Shown one piece after another: positions 24,005-33,218 of a stretch of 41,483 bases of DNA. Each line of letters starts with the position of its first letter. Within the stretch, counting starts at the first letter, position 1. Below the pieces are notes generated by a model. That model was not told the origin of the DNA, ran no database searches, and saw only the letters and a list, made by a program, of their open reading frames with translations. Origin of the DNA: HGM04593 sp045636545 (GTDB lineage: Bacteria; Bacteroidota; Bacteroidia; Bacteroidales; Bacteroidaceae); the NCBI GenBank assembly GCA_045636545.1, contig JAZTXR010000064.1, forward strand, positions 1 through 41,483, given 5' to 3'. The position numbers were made by a program, and so were the translations under genes.

Positions 24005-24385
24005 TCACTCGCCAATCATCGCCTTGTATGCCTCGGCATCCATCAGAGCATCGGCCTCGGCTGGGTCGCTGAGCTTCACCTTGATAATCCAGTTTGCGTA
24101 TGGGTCGCTGTTCACAAGTTCGGGGCTGTCATTCAAAGCCTCATTCACTTCAACAACAACACCGCTCACGGGCGAAATGAGGTCGCTGGCAGCCTTCACG
24201 CTCTCCACTGCACCGAAATCCTCGCCTGCGGTTACCTCGTCGTCAACCTCGGGCATGTCGACATAAACCACATTGCCAAGCTCGTGCTGTGCATAGTCTG
24301 TGATACCTACATAGCCATATTCACCCTCAATCTTTACATACTCGTGTGACTCGGCGTAGCGGAGTCCTTCCAAAATTGTACTCAT
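24005..24385 (-). CDS. gcvH: Glycine cleavage system H protein
   Basis: 126 residues, normal for GcvH. The lipoylation site is ESVKAASD with Lys64. The opening (LRYAESHEYVKIEGEYGYVGI) and the closing block (DPYANWIIKVKLSDP, EAYKAMIGE) are typical. The protein carries the aminomethyl group on its lipoyl arm between GcvPA/B, GcvT and lipoamide dehydrogenase. The lplA gene at the head of the same operon can supply the lipoyl group. Confidence 0.97.
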   Translation of the reverse strand: MSTILEGLRYAESHEYVKIEGEYGYVGITDYAQHELGNVVYVDMPEVDDEVTAGEDFGAVESVKAASDLISPVSGVVVEVNEALNDSPELVNSDPYANWIIKVKLSDPAEADALMDAEAYKAMIGE

Positions 24386-24441
24386 AATCAGTTGTTTTAT
24401 TGGTTAGTTATTAAGCTTTAGTTTATTTACTATTATGTGTT

Positions 24442-24512
24442 TGTCATACAGAGTGAAACGAAGTATCTAAAATGCAACGACATAGATTCTTCGACTGCGC
24501 TCAGAATGACAC
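24442..24512. repeat. Dispersed CTTCG/GCTCAG-type intergenic repeat (family B)
   Basis: It contains TCATACAGAGTGAAACGAAG and ATTCTTCGACTGCGCTCAGA, variants of the same units found at 41093-41350 and 38040-38140. It lies between gcvT and gcvH and has no gene. Confidence 0.6.
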
Positions 24513-24521
24513 ATAGACTCT

Positions 24522-25610
24522 TTATTTCTTGTAATTTTTGTCATAGAAACGTTTCTTTGTCACAACACCGGGGAACACTTTTTTGCGTATGCGCACGGCA
24601 ACCTCTGTGTCGAGCTTTGCATACTCAATGTCGACCATTGCCATGCACACGCTCTTGCCTGTTGAAATGGAGTTGTAGCCTGTTGTAACAACGCCCACCA
24701 CCTTGCCGTCGGCCTCTACCTCGTAGCCGTGGCGTGGAATGGCCTTGTCCTTGAGCTCGATACCCACAATCTTGCGTTTGAGTCCCTCGGCCTTCTGCGC
24801 TGCAAGCGCCTCTTTGCCAATGAAATCCTTGTCAAGTTTCACGAACATGCCCAAGCCAGCCTCCAACGGTGTAATCTCGTCGGTGAGTTCATCGCCATAG
24901 AGCGGCAAGCCCACCTCAAAGCGCAACGTGTCGCGGCAGCCCAAACCGCAAAGCTTCACCTCGCCGCTTGCAAGCAGTTTGTCCCACATTTCGCAAGTAA
25001 AGGCATGCGAGCCATAGATTTCAAAGCCATCCTCGCCGGTGTAGCCGGTGCGGCTAATGATTATTGTCTCGCCGTTATACTCCAGTTCCTTGCAGGTGTA
25101 GAATACCAGTTCCTTGCAAGGAATGCCAAGCACGCGCTCAACAATCTCCTCGGTCTTCGGGCCCTGCACGGCAACCTCGCCATACTTCCCGCTCTGGTTC
25201 TCGACAACGACATCAAAGGCCTTTGCCTGCTCTGTTATCCAAGCCACATCCTTGTCTATGTTCGATGCATTGATTACAAGAAAATAGCGTTGCGCAGCCA
25301 TCTTGTAGACAAGCAGGTCATCGACCACGCCGCCGGTTGGGTGGCACATCATGCCATAGAAAATCTTGCCATCGGGGGCACCGGCAATGTCATTTGTGAA
25401 TATGTAGTTCACGAACTTCTCGCTCTCGGGGCCGGTTACAAGCACCTCGCCCATGTGCGAAACATCGAACACACCACAAGCCTGGCGCACTGCATTATGC
25501 TCGTCCACGATGTTGCTGTACTGGATTGGCATATCAAAACCGCCGAACGGACTGATTAACGCACCCAATGCAACATGCTTCTCGTAAAGACATGTTCTTT
25601 TATTCTCCAT
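24522..25610 (-). CDS. gcvT: Aminomethyltransferase (glycine cleavage T protein)
   Basis: 362 residues. It has LISPFGGFDMPIQYSNIVDEH and VFDVSHMGEVLVTGP near the N-terminus, SRTGYTGEDGFEIY in the folate-binding middle, and GLGCRDTLRFEVGLPLYGDEL, all hallmarks of GcvT. The enzyme releases ammonia from the aminomethyl-lipoyl H protein and passes the one-carbon unit to tetrahydrofolate. It starts 7 bp after lplA and is followed by gcvH after a 136-bp gap holding a dispersed repeat. Confidence 0.97.
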   Translation of the reverse strand: MENKRTCLYEKHVALGALISPFGGFDMPIQYSNIVDEHNAVRQACGVFDVSHMGEVLVTGPESEKFVNYIFTNDIAGAPDGKIFYGMMCHPTGGVVDDLLVYKMAAQRYFLVINASNIDKDVAWITEQAKAFDVVVENQSGKYGEVAVQGPKTEEIVERVLGIPCKELVFYTCKELEYNGETIIISRTGYTGEDGFEIYGSHAFTCEMWDKLLASGEVKLCGLGCRDTLRFEVGLPLYGDELTDEITPLEAGLGMFVKLDKDFIGKEALAAQKAEGLKRKIVGIELKDKAIPRHGYEVEADGKVVGVVTTGYNSISTGKSVCMAMVDIEYAKLDTEVAVRIRKKVFPGVVTKKRFYDKNYKK

Positions 25611-25617
25611 AGATCAG

Positions 25618-26589
25618 TTATATTATAAGGTTTATAAGTTGTTCCTTTTTCAAATTCATTATTACCGCAGCGGTATCGACATCCCCGATGGCAGCCTCAA
25701 TGGCCTGCGGTGTGTAGTCCACCCCCTTGAGACGGTTGAGCAACATTGAATCGAGTTCGCCGACAATGAAAAAATCACCTGCAAGCGACACCTTGCGTAT
25801 GCGGTTCTCCTTTATGTCGACCGACACGTGGAACTCACCAACCCCCTCAATGCGCTCGACCTTGACAAGCGTTGCTGCGGGGTTGTTGCCATAGATGAAT
25901 GAGTCGTCGTAATACTCCCGTTCCAGCCGTTCGACAGCAGCGACATCTGCCGGCGAGAGCACCATAGTACCGTCGCATAGCACACTACGAAGATGCACCT
26001 TCAGTTCATCTATCGTAAGGGAAATATGTCTGTTCAGGGTTGTTATATGCTGGCGCACCGACTCCACCCCCTTGCTGCGCAGTTTGGTTGCCGAGGGTGT
26101 GGTGGCATTGAGCATGTAGTCGAGATTGGTATCATAGAGCATTGTTCCGTGCACAATGCTGCGGCCGGGGAGGTGATAGAAGGCATTGCCCGACACTTTT
26201 TTACCGCCGATGAGAATATCGTTTCGCCCCGATGTCCTTGCATCAACGCCAAGGCGCTGCAGGGCATGCTCAACCATAAGCATATAGCGGTTGAAGGTAA
26301 AATTCACATTTGCCGTGGGGGTGATGTACGAGAGCATGAGATTGCTGCGGTCGGCAAACACGCATCCGCCGCCGCTCTTGCGGCGATAGAACTGTATGCC
26401 GTTTGCGCGACAGAAAGCGACATCCACCTCACTTTCAACAAGTTGATTGCGCCCAAAGATAACCGTTGGCTCAACTTGCCAGATGAAAAAGTAGTCCTGC
26501 GCGGGAAATTCCCGTGCAACATACTCCTCCATTGCCAGATAGAATGGCAGACGGCGGTTCTTCTCAACCGGAAGCTCTACATAAACCAT
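25618..26589 (-). CDS. lplA: Lipoate-protein ligase
   Basis: 323 residues. It shows the LplA signatures FFIWQVEPTVIFGRNQLVESEVD, YRRKSGGGCVFADRSNLMLSY (RRxSGGGxVxxD), GRNDILIGGKKVSGNAFYH and HGTMLYDTNLD. The C-terminal accessory domain is present (about 240-323). It activates lipoate with ATP and attaches it to apo-H protein and other acceptors. Its place as first gene, 7 bp before gcvT, suggests it is expressed to lipoylate GcvH. A canonical promoter lies 33 bp upstream, so the leader is very short and leaves no room for a glycine riboswitch. Confidence 0.93.
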   Translation of the reverse strand: MVYVELPVEKNRRLPFYLAMEEYVAREFPAQDYFFIWQVEPTVIFGRNQLVESEVDVAFCRANGIQFYRRKSGGGCVFADRSNLMLSYITPTANVNFTFNRYMLMVEHALQRLGVDARTSGRNDILIGGKKVSGNAFYHLPGRSIVHGTMLYDTNLDYMLNATTPSATKLRSKGVESVRQHITTLNRHISLTIDELKVHLRSVLCDGTMVLSPADVAAVERLEREYYDDSFIYGNNPAATLVKVERIEGVGEFHVSVDIKENRIRKVSLAGDFFIVGELDSMLLNRLKGVDYTPQAIEAAIGDVDTAAVIMNLKKEQLINLII

Positions 26590-26621
26590 GTGAATGAATG
26601 TGACTCGCCATCGTTTAAGCG

Positions 26622-26651
26622 CAAATTTATGAATTTATATTATAAAAGCAA
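26622..26651 (-). promoter_or_regulatory. Promoter of the lplA-gcv operon
   Basis: On the minus strand, TTG (26649-26651) is followed after exactly 19 bp by TAAATTTG (26622-26629), a full match to TAnnTTTG. Confidence 0.75.
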
Positions 26652-26694
26652 CAGATATAACATTTTTTTTGATATCGTCACAATTTTACAACAG

Positions 26695-26721
26695 AAAAGC
26701 CGGGCACAAAACCCGGCTTTT
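26695..26721 (-). terminator. Terminator of the POT transporter gene
   Basis: A 10-bp perfect stem (AAAAGCCGGG, 26695-26704, with 26712-26721) and a 7-nt loop lie 27 bp after the POT stop codon. Confidence 0.8.
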
Positions 26722-26748
26722 CGTATCATACGTTTGATATTGCAATGC

Positions 26749-28302
26749 TTATGCAACCTTCTCAAGACGTTTGAGGATTGAGAAGATGAAGAGTGCCGAT
26801 ACAAGGCAGATTGCGATGAGCACGCCCCAAACGACATAAAGCTCTGTCTTGCCCCAAAGGAGACCGGGGATTGAGATGAGGAAGTTACCGATGGCAGTAG
26901 CCACGAACCAGCCACCCATCATCATACCCTTGTACTGTGGAGGAGCAACCTTGCTCACGAAAGAGATACCGATTGGCGAAAGCAACAGCTCGGCAACTGT
27001 CAACACAAGGTAAGTGCTGATGAGCCAGTTTGGAGAAACCAATGTAGCGGTACCTGCCTCAACAGCAGCCAACTGCTCGCCCTGGATTGGGAGACCCCAT
27101 GAACCTACCAACAGAACCACGAACGCTGCAGCAGCAACAAGCATACCAAGACCAATCTTCATTGGTGATGAAGGCTCTTTGCCCTTCTTTGCAAGTGTGC
27201 TGAACACGAGCATAACAATTGGAGTCAAAGCCACAACGAAACATGGGTTGAACTGCTGGAAGATTGGAGCTTCAACCTCAACAGCGCCAGTAACGTTCAA
27301 TGCACGGTAAGTGAGCAGGCCACCTGCACCCAAAAGAAGAGCGGCAGCAATCAGCTTGCCCTTCATTGTCTTTGACTGGAAGATGTTGAGGATACCATAA
27401 ACCAGAAAGATAACGGCAACAAGGTTCCAGATGCTTCTCATGTCGGTGAAACTGAATGACTTGCTGAGGAAGAGGCTCATGAAGCCTGTCTCGGAAGTAG
27501 CTGTGTACTCACGTGCGAACTGGTTCATTGTGATACCGTTCTGGTGGAAAGCCATCCAGAAGAAGATAACCACCGCGAACACAAGGCAGAGGCAGATGAT
27601 TCTCTCCTTTGTCTGTGCAGGAGTCAACTGCTCCTCAACAACCTCTGTAGCACCCTTGGCAGCAACCTTTGCACGGTCGGCGTGAGCGAATGTGCCACGG
27701 AATGCATAGTAGATGATTATTGAGACAATCAATGAAACACAAGCCACAGCAAATGCGAAGTGGTAAGAGTCGGCCTTGCTTACAGCATAGTCAGCCTGCA
27801 CCCAAGCCATGATACCGAGAGCGGCAGCAGCAGCGAACATTGAACCGATGTTGATGGCCATGTAGAAGATGCTGAAACCCTCGTCACGCTTTGCAGAGTA
27901 CTTTGGGTCGTCGTAGAGGTTACCCACAAGCACCTGGAGGTTACCCTTGAAAAGACCTGTACCCACACACACGAACAGAAGCGCAAGCACCATCACTGCA
28001 AGAGCAACACTACCGGCACCGAGCGGCAACGCAAGCAACAGGTATCCCAAGAACATTACGAAGATACCGGTTGTTACCATCTTACCGAAACCGAACTTGT
28101 CGGCAAGCATACCACCGAAGAGAGGCACGAAATAAACCACACCCAGGAAAGTAGCCTGGATTGTACTTGAGGTTCCCATCGAGAAACCGAAGTTGTCCTG
28201 CAGGAAGAACAGGAACACAGCCAACATGGTGTAGTAGCCGAAACGCTCACCTGTGTTGGCAAGGGCCAAAGCCCAAAGACCTTTAGGATGTCCGTTGAAC
28301 AT
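26749..28302 (-). CDS. POT family proton-dependent peptide transporter
   Basis: 517 residues with about 12-14 hydrophobic segments. The N-terminus has GHPKGLWALALANTGERFGYY, where the ERFxYY motif is the POT/PTR proton-coupling signature. FSIFYMAINIGSMFA follows in the PTR2 signature position. It imports di- and tripeptides with protons at the inner membrane. Together with the OPT transporter this suggests a peptide-using lifestyle. A TATATTTG box at 28482-28489 (minus) could be a promoter but lies about 180 bp upstream. Confidence 0.94.
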   Translation of the reverse strand: MFNGHPKGLWALALANTGERFGYYTMLAVFLFFLQDNFGFSMGTSSTIQATFLGVVYFVPLFGGMLADKFGFGKMVTTGIFVMFLGYLLLALPLGAGSVALAVMVLALLFVCVGTGLFKGNLQVLVGNLYDDPKYSAKRDEGFSIFYMAINIGSMFAAAAALGIMAWVQADYAVSKADSYHFAFAVACVSLIVSIIIYYAFRGTFAHADRAKVAAKGATEVVEEQLTPAQTKERIICLCLVFAVVIFFWMAFHQNGITMNQFAREYTATSETGFMSLFLSKSFSFTDMRSIWNLVAVIFLVYGILNIFQSKTMKGKLIAAALLLGAGGLLTYRALNVTGAVEVEAPIFQQFNPCFVVALTPIVMLVFSTLAKKGKEPSSPMKIGLGMLVAAAAFVVLLVGSWGLPIQGEQLAAVEAGTATLVSPNWLISTYLVLTVAELLLSPIGISFVSKVAPPQYKGMMMGGWFVATAIGNFLISIPGLLWGKTELYVVWGVLIAICLVSALFIFSILKRLEKVA

Positions 28303-28854
28303 AGATAAAAAATTAAAAGTTAATAAATCTCAAAAAAAGCAATACACCCGCTGCAGGATGCTCCATGTAACGGATGACATTTGTCACGGAAACGCGCTTT
28401 CAGCACCGGCAAAAACTGTCATTTGTCAAGCAAAGGACGAAAATCAGGCACGTATAAAGGCACATTACCCATAATCAACCGCAAATATAGACAAAAAGTA
28501 TTATAAATAGAAAAAAACAGCCGCTCATTTTCCCAAAAAGTTCCAAACAAAAGTCAAAGCAACACATTTTTCCAGAACAAAAGCAGCACATGGGTGCAAC
28601 AATCAAGCACAAACACCGCATTCGCCACAAAAGAAACAAAAATAACGCAAACAACTTTACAAATGACAAAATGTAAAGGCAGGAAACACAGACAGGAGAA
28701 AAGCAACACACCTGCATGTTTTCAGCAATGTGCGACATTGCAAAAAAACAATGCCAACAAACAGTCCCGAGCCTGCATTTATACGTTTTTTTATTTTGCT
28801 TTTCGCGCGTTATATATTACCTTTGCAATGAAAACGAACTAAAACCTTATACAA
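28303..28854. other. Non-coding gap between POT and purM genes
   Basis: A 552-bp AT-rich, divergent intergenic region. Short open frames here (28475-28738, 28594-28842, 28716-29072) have unnatural composition (cysteine/phenylalanine- or lysine-rich) and no family resemblance. Apart from the purM promoter and a weak box for the POT gene I see nothing in it. Confidence 0.65.
28796..28825 (+). promoter_or_regulatory. Promoter of purM
   Basis: TTG (28796-28798) is followed after exactly 19 bp by TACCTTTG (28818-28825), a full TAnnTTTG match, 29 bp before the ATG. Confidence 0.75.
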
Positions 28855-30021
28855 ATGAGCGACCAGAGATATATGTTGCGCGGTGTTTCCGCGTCAAAAG
28901 AGGATGTTCACAACGCAATAAAGAACATCGACAAAGGTCTTTACCCCAAAGCATTCTGCAAGATTATCCCCGACATTCTTGGCGGCGACCCCGAGTACTG
29001 CAACATAATGCATGCCGACGGTGCGGGCACAAAATCGTCATTAGCCTACCTCTACTGGAAAGAGACCGGTGACCTTGGTGTGTGGAAAGACATTGCACAG
29101 GATGCACTCATAATGAACATCGACGACCTGCTTTGTGTGGGTGCAACTGACAACATACTTGTATCATCGACCATCGGCCGCAACAAGCTCCTCATCCCGG
29201 GCCAGGTAATCTCGGCCATCATCAACGGAACCGACGAGCTGCTTGCCGAACTCCGCGAGATGGGCGTGGGCGTATATGCCACAGGCGGTGAGACAGCCGA
29301 CGTGGGCGACCTTGTGCGCACCATAATCGTCGACAGCACAGTGACCTGCCGCATGAAGCGCAGCGATGTCATCGACAACGCCAACATCGCAGGCGGTGAT
29401 GTGATTGTGGGTCTTGCATCATACGGTCAGGCCACATACGAGAAAGAGTACAACGGCGGCATGGGCAGCAACGGCCTCACATCGGCACGCCATGACGTGT
29501 TCAGCAAGTACCTTGCCGAGAAGTACCCCGAGAGCTATGACAAGGGTGTTCCAGCAGAGCTCATCTATTCGGGCGGCCTTAAACTGACCGACGAAGTGGA
29601 AGGCTCACCGCTCGATGCCGGCAAATTGGTATTGTCACCAACCCGCACATACGCACCAATCGTAAAGAAGATTCTCGATGCACTGCGCCCCGAGATTCAC
29701 GGTATGGTACACTGTTCGGGCGGTGCACAGACAAAGGTGATGCACTTTGTGGAGAACAAGAGGGTAATCAAGGACAACCTCTTCCCCATCCCACCGCTGT
29801 TCAAGGCCATCAAGGAGCAGAGCGGAACAGACTGGGCCGAGATGTACAAGGTATTCAACATGGGTCACCGTCTGGAGGTCTATGTAAAGCCCGAACACGC
29901 CGAGGAAATCATTGCTATCAGCAAGAGCTTTGGTGTCGATGCACAGATTGTCGGCCGCGTGGAGGAGTGCGACCACAACGAGTTGATAATTGAAAGCCCT
30001 TACGGGACATTCAAATACTAA
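28855..30021 (+). CDS. purM: Phosphoribosylformylglycinamidine cyclo-ligase (AIR synthase)
   Basis: 388 residues, the longer Bacteroidetes-type PurM. MHADGAGTKSSLAYLYW and IAQDALIMNIDDLLCVGA are the ATP-binding motifs of the PurM superfamily. ELREMGVGVYATGGETADVGD and YSGGLKLTDE follow, and NMGHRLEVYV near the end matches the family's MGxG-type motif. The enzyme closes the imidazole ring of aminoimidazole ribotide in purine synthesis using ATP. It is preceded by a canonical promoter and followed by two hairpins before prfA. Confidence 0.92.
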   Translation: MSDQRYMLRGVSASKEDVHNAIKNIDKGLYPKAFCKIIPDILGGDPEYCNIMHADGAGTKSSLAYLYWKETGDLGVWKDIAQDALIMNIDDLLCVGATDNILVSSTIGRNKLLIPGQVISAIINGTDELLAELREMGVGVYATGGETADVGDLVRTIIVDSTVTCRMKRSDVIDNANIAGGDVIVGLASYGQATYEKEYNGGMGSNGLTSARHDVFSKYLAEKYPESYDKGVPAELIYSGGLKLTDEVEGSPLDAGKLVLSPTRTYAPIVKKILDALRPEIHGMVHCSGGAQTKVMHFVENKRVIKDNLFPIPPLFKAIKEQSGTDWAEMYKVFNMGHRLEVYVKPEHAEEIIAISKSFGVDAQIVGRVEECDHNELIIESPYGTFKY

Positions 30022-30027
30022 TATAAA

Positions 30028-30096
30028 TGTGCCTTGCAGCAATGCAGGGCACACATTATGAGAAACCACCGGTTTGCATAAAGGGCAAACAGTGGT
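30028..30096 (+). other. Two adjacent RNA hairpins between purM and prfA
   Basis: Hairpin 1 pairs 30028-30038 with 30043-30053 and has a GCAA (GNRA-type) tetraloop and one G-U pair. Hairpin 2 pairs 30065-30069 with 30092-30096 and 30072-30077 with 30085-30090. Neither has a following T-run, so they look more like processing or leader structures than a plain terminator. Confidence 0.55.
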
Positions 30097-30114
30097 AATA
30101 CAGGACAGAATACA

Positions 30115-31224
30115 ATGGAAAACAATTCACTGCTGAGCAAGCTTAATGACCTTGAGGCAAGGTTCCAGGAGGTGTCGACACTCATCACCGACCCTTCTGT
30201 CGTTGCCGACATGAAGCGTTACGTGAGGCTCAACAAGGAATATCGCGAACTGGAGCAGATTCTCGATGCGCGCAAGCGCTACATAAACCTGCTCACCACC
30301 CTTGCCGAGGCCAAGGACCTGCTTGCCAATGAGAGCGACCCCGAGTTGCGCGAGATGGCACGCGAGGAGATTGACACTTGCGAGAAGGAGATTCCGGCCA
30401 CCGAGGAGGAGATAAAGCTGTTGCTGATTCCCGCCGACCCACAGGATGACAAGAATGCCATTCTTGAGATACGTGGCGGAACAGGCGGCGACGAGGCGGC
30501 CATCTTTGCCGGCGACCTCTTCCGCATGTACACCAAGTATTGCGAGAGCAAGGGCTGGAGGCTGGAGGTATCGAGCTGCAGCGAGGGAACATCGGGCGGC
30601 TACAAGGAAATCATCTGCACCGTGACAGGCGAGAAGGTTTACGGTACGCTGAAATATGAATCGGGAGTGCACCGCGTGCAGCGCGTGCCTGCCACCGAGA
30701 CACAGGGTCGCGTACACACATCGGCGGCATCGGTTGCAGTGTTGCCCGAGGCCGAAGCATTCGACGTGGAAATCACTGAAAGCGCCATAAAGTGGGATAC
30801 ATTCCGCTCAAGCGGCGCGGGTGGACAGAACGTGAACAAGGTGGAGTCGGGCGTGCGCCTGCGCTACCCCTGGCTCAACCCCGAGACGAACCAGATAGAG
30901 GAAATACTCATCGAGTGTACCGAGACACGCGACCAGCCGAAGAACAAGGAGCGCGCGCTCGCACGCCTGCGCACGCTCATCTATGACCGCGAGCACCAGC
31001 GCTATGCCGACGACATTGCCAACAAACGCAAGACAATGGTCTCAACCGGTGACCGAAGCGCAAAGATACGCACCTACAACTACCCGCAGGGGCGCATAAC
31101 CGACCATCGCATAAACTACACGATATACAACTTAAGTGCATTCGTCAACGGCGACATACAGGATTGCATCGACCACCTGATCATTGCCGAGAATGCCGAG
31201 AGAATGAAAGAACAGGAACTATAA
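30115..31224 (+). CDS. prfA: Peptide chain release factor 1
   Basis: 369 residues. The catalytic GGQ lies in SSGAGGQNVNKVES, and the stop-codon-reading tripeptide PAT lies in RVPATETQGRVHTSAAS, which marks RF1 (UAA/UAG) rather than RF2 (SPF). LEIRGGTGGDEAAIFAGDLFRMY is the conserved domain 2 motif. It ends protein synthesis in the cytoplasm. It is followed after 20 bp by pyrF. Confidence 0.97.
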   Translation: MENNSLLSKLNDLEARFQEVSTLITDPSVVADMKRYVRLNKEYRELEQILDARKRYINLLTTLAEAKDLLANESDPELREMAREEIDTCEKEIPATEEEIKLLLIPADPQDDKNAILEIRGGTGGDEAAIFAGDLFRMYTKYCESKGWRLEVSSCSEGTSGGYKEIICTVTGEKVYGTLKYESGVHRVQRVPATETQGRVHTSAASVAVLPEAEAFDVEITESAIKWDTFRSSGAGGQNVNKVESGVRLRYPWLNPETNQIEEILIECTETRDQPKNKERALARLRTLIYDREHQRYADDIANKRKTMVSTGDRSAKIRTYNYPQGRITDHRINYTIYNLSAFVNGDIQDCIDHLIIAENAERMKEQEL

Positions 31225-31244
31225 CAAACAAAAACATATCAGCT

Positions 31245-32075
31245 ATGAACAGACAGGAACTCATTCAGCAAATCAAAGAGAAACGCTCATTCTTGTGCGT
31301 AGGCCTTGACAGTGATATAAAGAAGTTGCCGGCACACCTGCTTGGCTGCGAAGACCCCATCTTCGAGTTCAACAAAGCCATCATCAATGCTACAGCACCC
31401 TACACTGTTGCCTACAAGCCAAACCTCGCATTCTACGAGGCGGGCGGCGTAAAGGGCTGGATAAGCTTTGAGAAGACCGTGAACTACATCAAGGAGAACT
31501 ACCCCGAAATCTTCATCATTGCCGATGCAAAGCGTGGCGACATCGGCAACACATCATCGCTCTATGCACGCTCGTTCTTCGAGGAGATGAAGGTAGACTC
31601 AATCACCGTGGCTCCATACATGGGCGAGGACAGCGTGAAGCCATTCCTTGCATACGAGGGCAGCTGGGTCATTGTGCTTGCACTGACATCGAACCCCGGC
31701 TCACACGATTTCCAGTTGACAAAGGACGAGAACGGCACAATGCTCTTCGAGAAGGTTCTTGCAACATCAAAGAACTGGGGCAGCGACGAGAACATGATGT
31801 ATGTTGTGGGTGCCACACAGGGCAAGTCGTTCGAGAACGTGCGCAACATCGTCCCCACACACTTCCTGCTCGTTCCTGGCGTTGGTGCCCAGGGCGGTTC
31901 ACTCGAGGAGGTATGCAAGTATGGCATGAACGATGACTGCGGCCTGCTTGTGAACGCAAGCCGTGCCATCATCTTTGCCGACAGCAGCGAGAACTTTGCA
32001 GCCGTTGCAGCAGAGAAGGCACACGACTATCAGCTGCAGATGGAGAATGAGCTCAGACTGAGAAACATCATTTAA
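31245..32075 (+). CDS. pyrF: Orotidine 5'-phosphate decarboxylase (type 2)
   Basis: 276 residues from the ATG at 31245 (MNRQELIQQIKEKRSFLCVGLD). The catalytic motif is IIADAKRGDIGNTS, followed by VDSITVAPYMGEDS and LVPGVGAQGGSLEE. Length and these motifs fit the long (group 2) PyrF of Bacteroidetes. It makes UMP from OMP, the last step of pyrimidine synthesis. The open frame extends upstream to 31164 but would overlap prfA, so the later start is used. Confidence 0.95.
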   Translation: MNRQELIQQIKEKRSFLCVGLDSDIKKLPAHLLGCEDPIFEFNKAIINATAPYTVAYKPNLAFYEAGGVKGWISFEKTVNYIKENYPEIFIIADAKRGDIGNTSSLYARSFFEEMKVDSITVAPYMGEDSVKPFLAYEGSWVIVLALTSNPGSHDFQLTKDENGTMLFEKVLATSKNWGSDENMMYVVGATQGKSFENVRNIVPTHFLLVPGVGAQGGSLEEVCKYGMNDDCGLLVNASRAIIFADSSENFAAVAAEKAHDYQLQMENELRLRNII

Positions 32076-32174
32076 CACTCAGGGCTGCATTTAGACAACT
32101 AATTCCGTCAAAAAAGCATAGCTTTATACGAACCAAACCACTATCTTCGCATTTTAACAACAGCCCGAAAGGAT

Positions 32175-33209
32175 ATGAAATTTACAGCAGGACAGATTGC
32201 ATCGTTCATTGGCGGCGAGGTGATAGGCAATGAAAATGCCGAGGTGTTCACTTTTGCAAAAATAGAGGAAGGAACACCCGGAGCCTTGTCGTTCCTTGCA
32301 AACCCCAAATATACCGATTATATATATAGTACAAAATCATCGGTGGTACTGGTGAACCGCGACTTTGAACCGACAGGCGAAATAGCCGCAACACTAATCA
32401 AGGTTGACAACGCATACCAAAGCCTTGCAATACTTATGACGATGTACGAGGCTGCCAAGCCCAAGAAGCAAGGCATAAGTTCGCTTGCATCAATTGCAAA
32501 GAGTGCAAAGATTGGCGAGAACTGCTACATTGCACCGTTTGTTGTCATTGGCGAAGGCTGCGAAATTGGCGACAATTGCTGCATACACGACGGTGTTTCC
32601 ATTGGCGATGGTGCAAAAATAGGCAACAACTGCCTGCTCTATGCCCATGTCACCGTGTATCACGAATGCCGCATAGGCAATGGTTGCATTCTGCACAGTG
32701 GCAGCGTGATAGGCGCCGACGGATTCGGCTTTGCCCCCACTGCCGACGGCTATGACAAGATACCCCAGACCGGCATTGTTGTCATTGAGGACAACGTGGA
32801 GGTTGGTGCAAACACATGTATCGACCGCGCCACAATGGGAGCGACAACCATTCACAGCGGTGTCAAGCTCGACAACCTCATACAGATAGCCCATAACGAC
32901 GAGATTGGCAGCCACACAGTCATGGCAGCCCAGGCTGCAATAGCAGGGACAGCCAAAATTGGCGAATGGTGTATATTTGGTGGTAAAGCAGGCGTATCGG
33001 GACACAGCACAATAGGTGACCACACCACCATTGGCCCGGGATGCGGAACAATTGGCAACGTCAAAAGCGGCAGAACACTTATGGGAGCTCCGGCAATGGA
33101 TGCAAAAGAGTTCATGCGTGTCTCGGCCTACCTCAAACGTCTGCCTGCACTTGACAAGAAAGTCAAGGAGCTCACCAAGGAACTCGAAGCTTTGAAAAAC
33201 AGACAATAA
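32175..33209 (+). CDS. lpxD: UDP-3-O-(3-hydroxyacyl)glucosamine N-acyltransferase
   Basis: 344 residues. An N-terminal uridine-binding domain (GALSFLANPKYTDYIYST) is followed by a left-handed beta-helix of hexapeptide repeats (IGENCYIAPFVVIGEGC onward) and a C-terminal helix. LIQIAHNDEIGSH contains the catalytic His. It adds the second acyl chain in lipid A synthesis. It is the first of three adjacent lipid A genes. A TATCTTCG box about 25 bp upstream may be its promoter but lacks a clear -33. Confidence 0.96.
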   Translation: MKFTAGQIASFIGGEVIGNENAEVFTFAKIEEGTPGALSFLANPKYTDYIYSTKSSVVLVNRDFEPTGEIAATLIKVDNAYQSLAILMTMYEAAKPKKQGISSLASIAKSAKIGENCYIAPFVVIGEGCEIGDNCCIHDGVSIGDGAKIGNNCLLYAHVTVYHECRIGNGCILHSGSVIGADGFGFAPTADGYDKIPQTGIVVIEDNVEVGANTCIDRATMGATTIHSGVKLDNLIQIAHNDEIGSHTVMAAQAAIAGTAKIGEWCIFGGKAGVSGHSTIGDHTTIGPGCGTIGNVKSGRTLMGAPAMDAKEFMRVSAYLKRLPALDKKVKELTKELEALKNRQ

Positions 33210-33218
33210 ACAACATTC

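Noticed and set aside
26590..26694. Glycine riboswitch upstream of the lplA-gcv operon
   Set aside because: The promoter lies only 33 bp before the start codon, leaving no room for the aptamer.
28475..28842. Small open frames between the POT and purM genes
   Set aside because: Unnatural composition, no start context, and the region contains the purM promoter.
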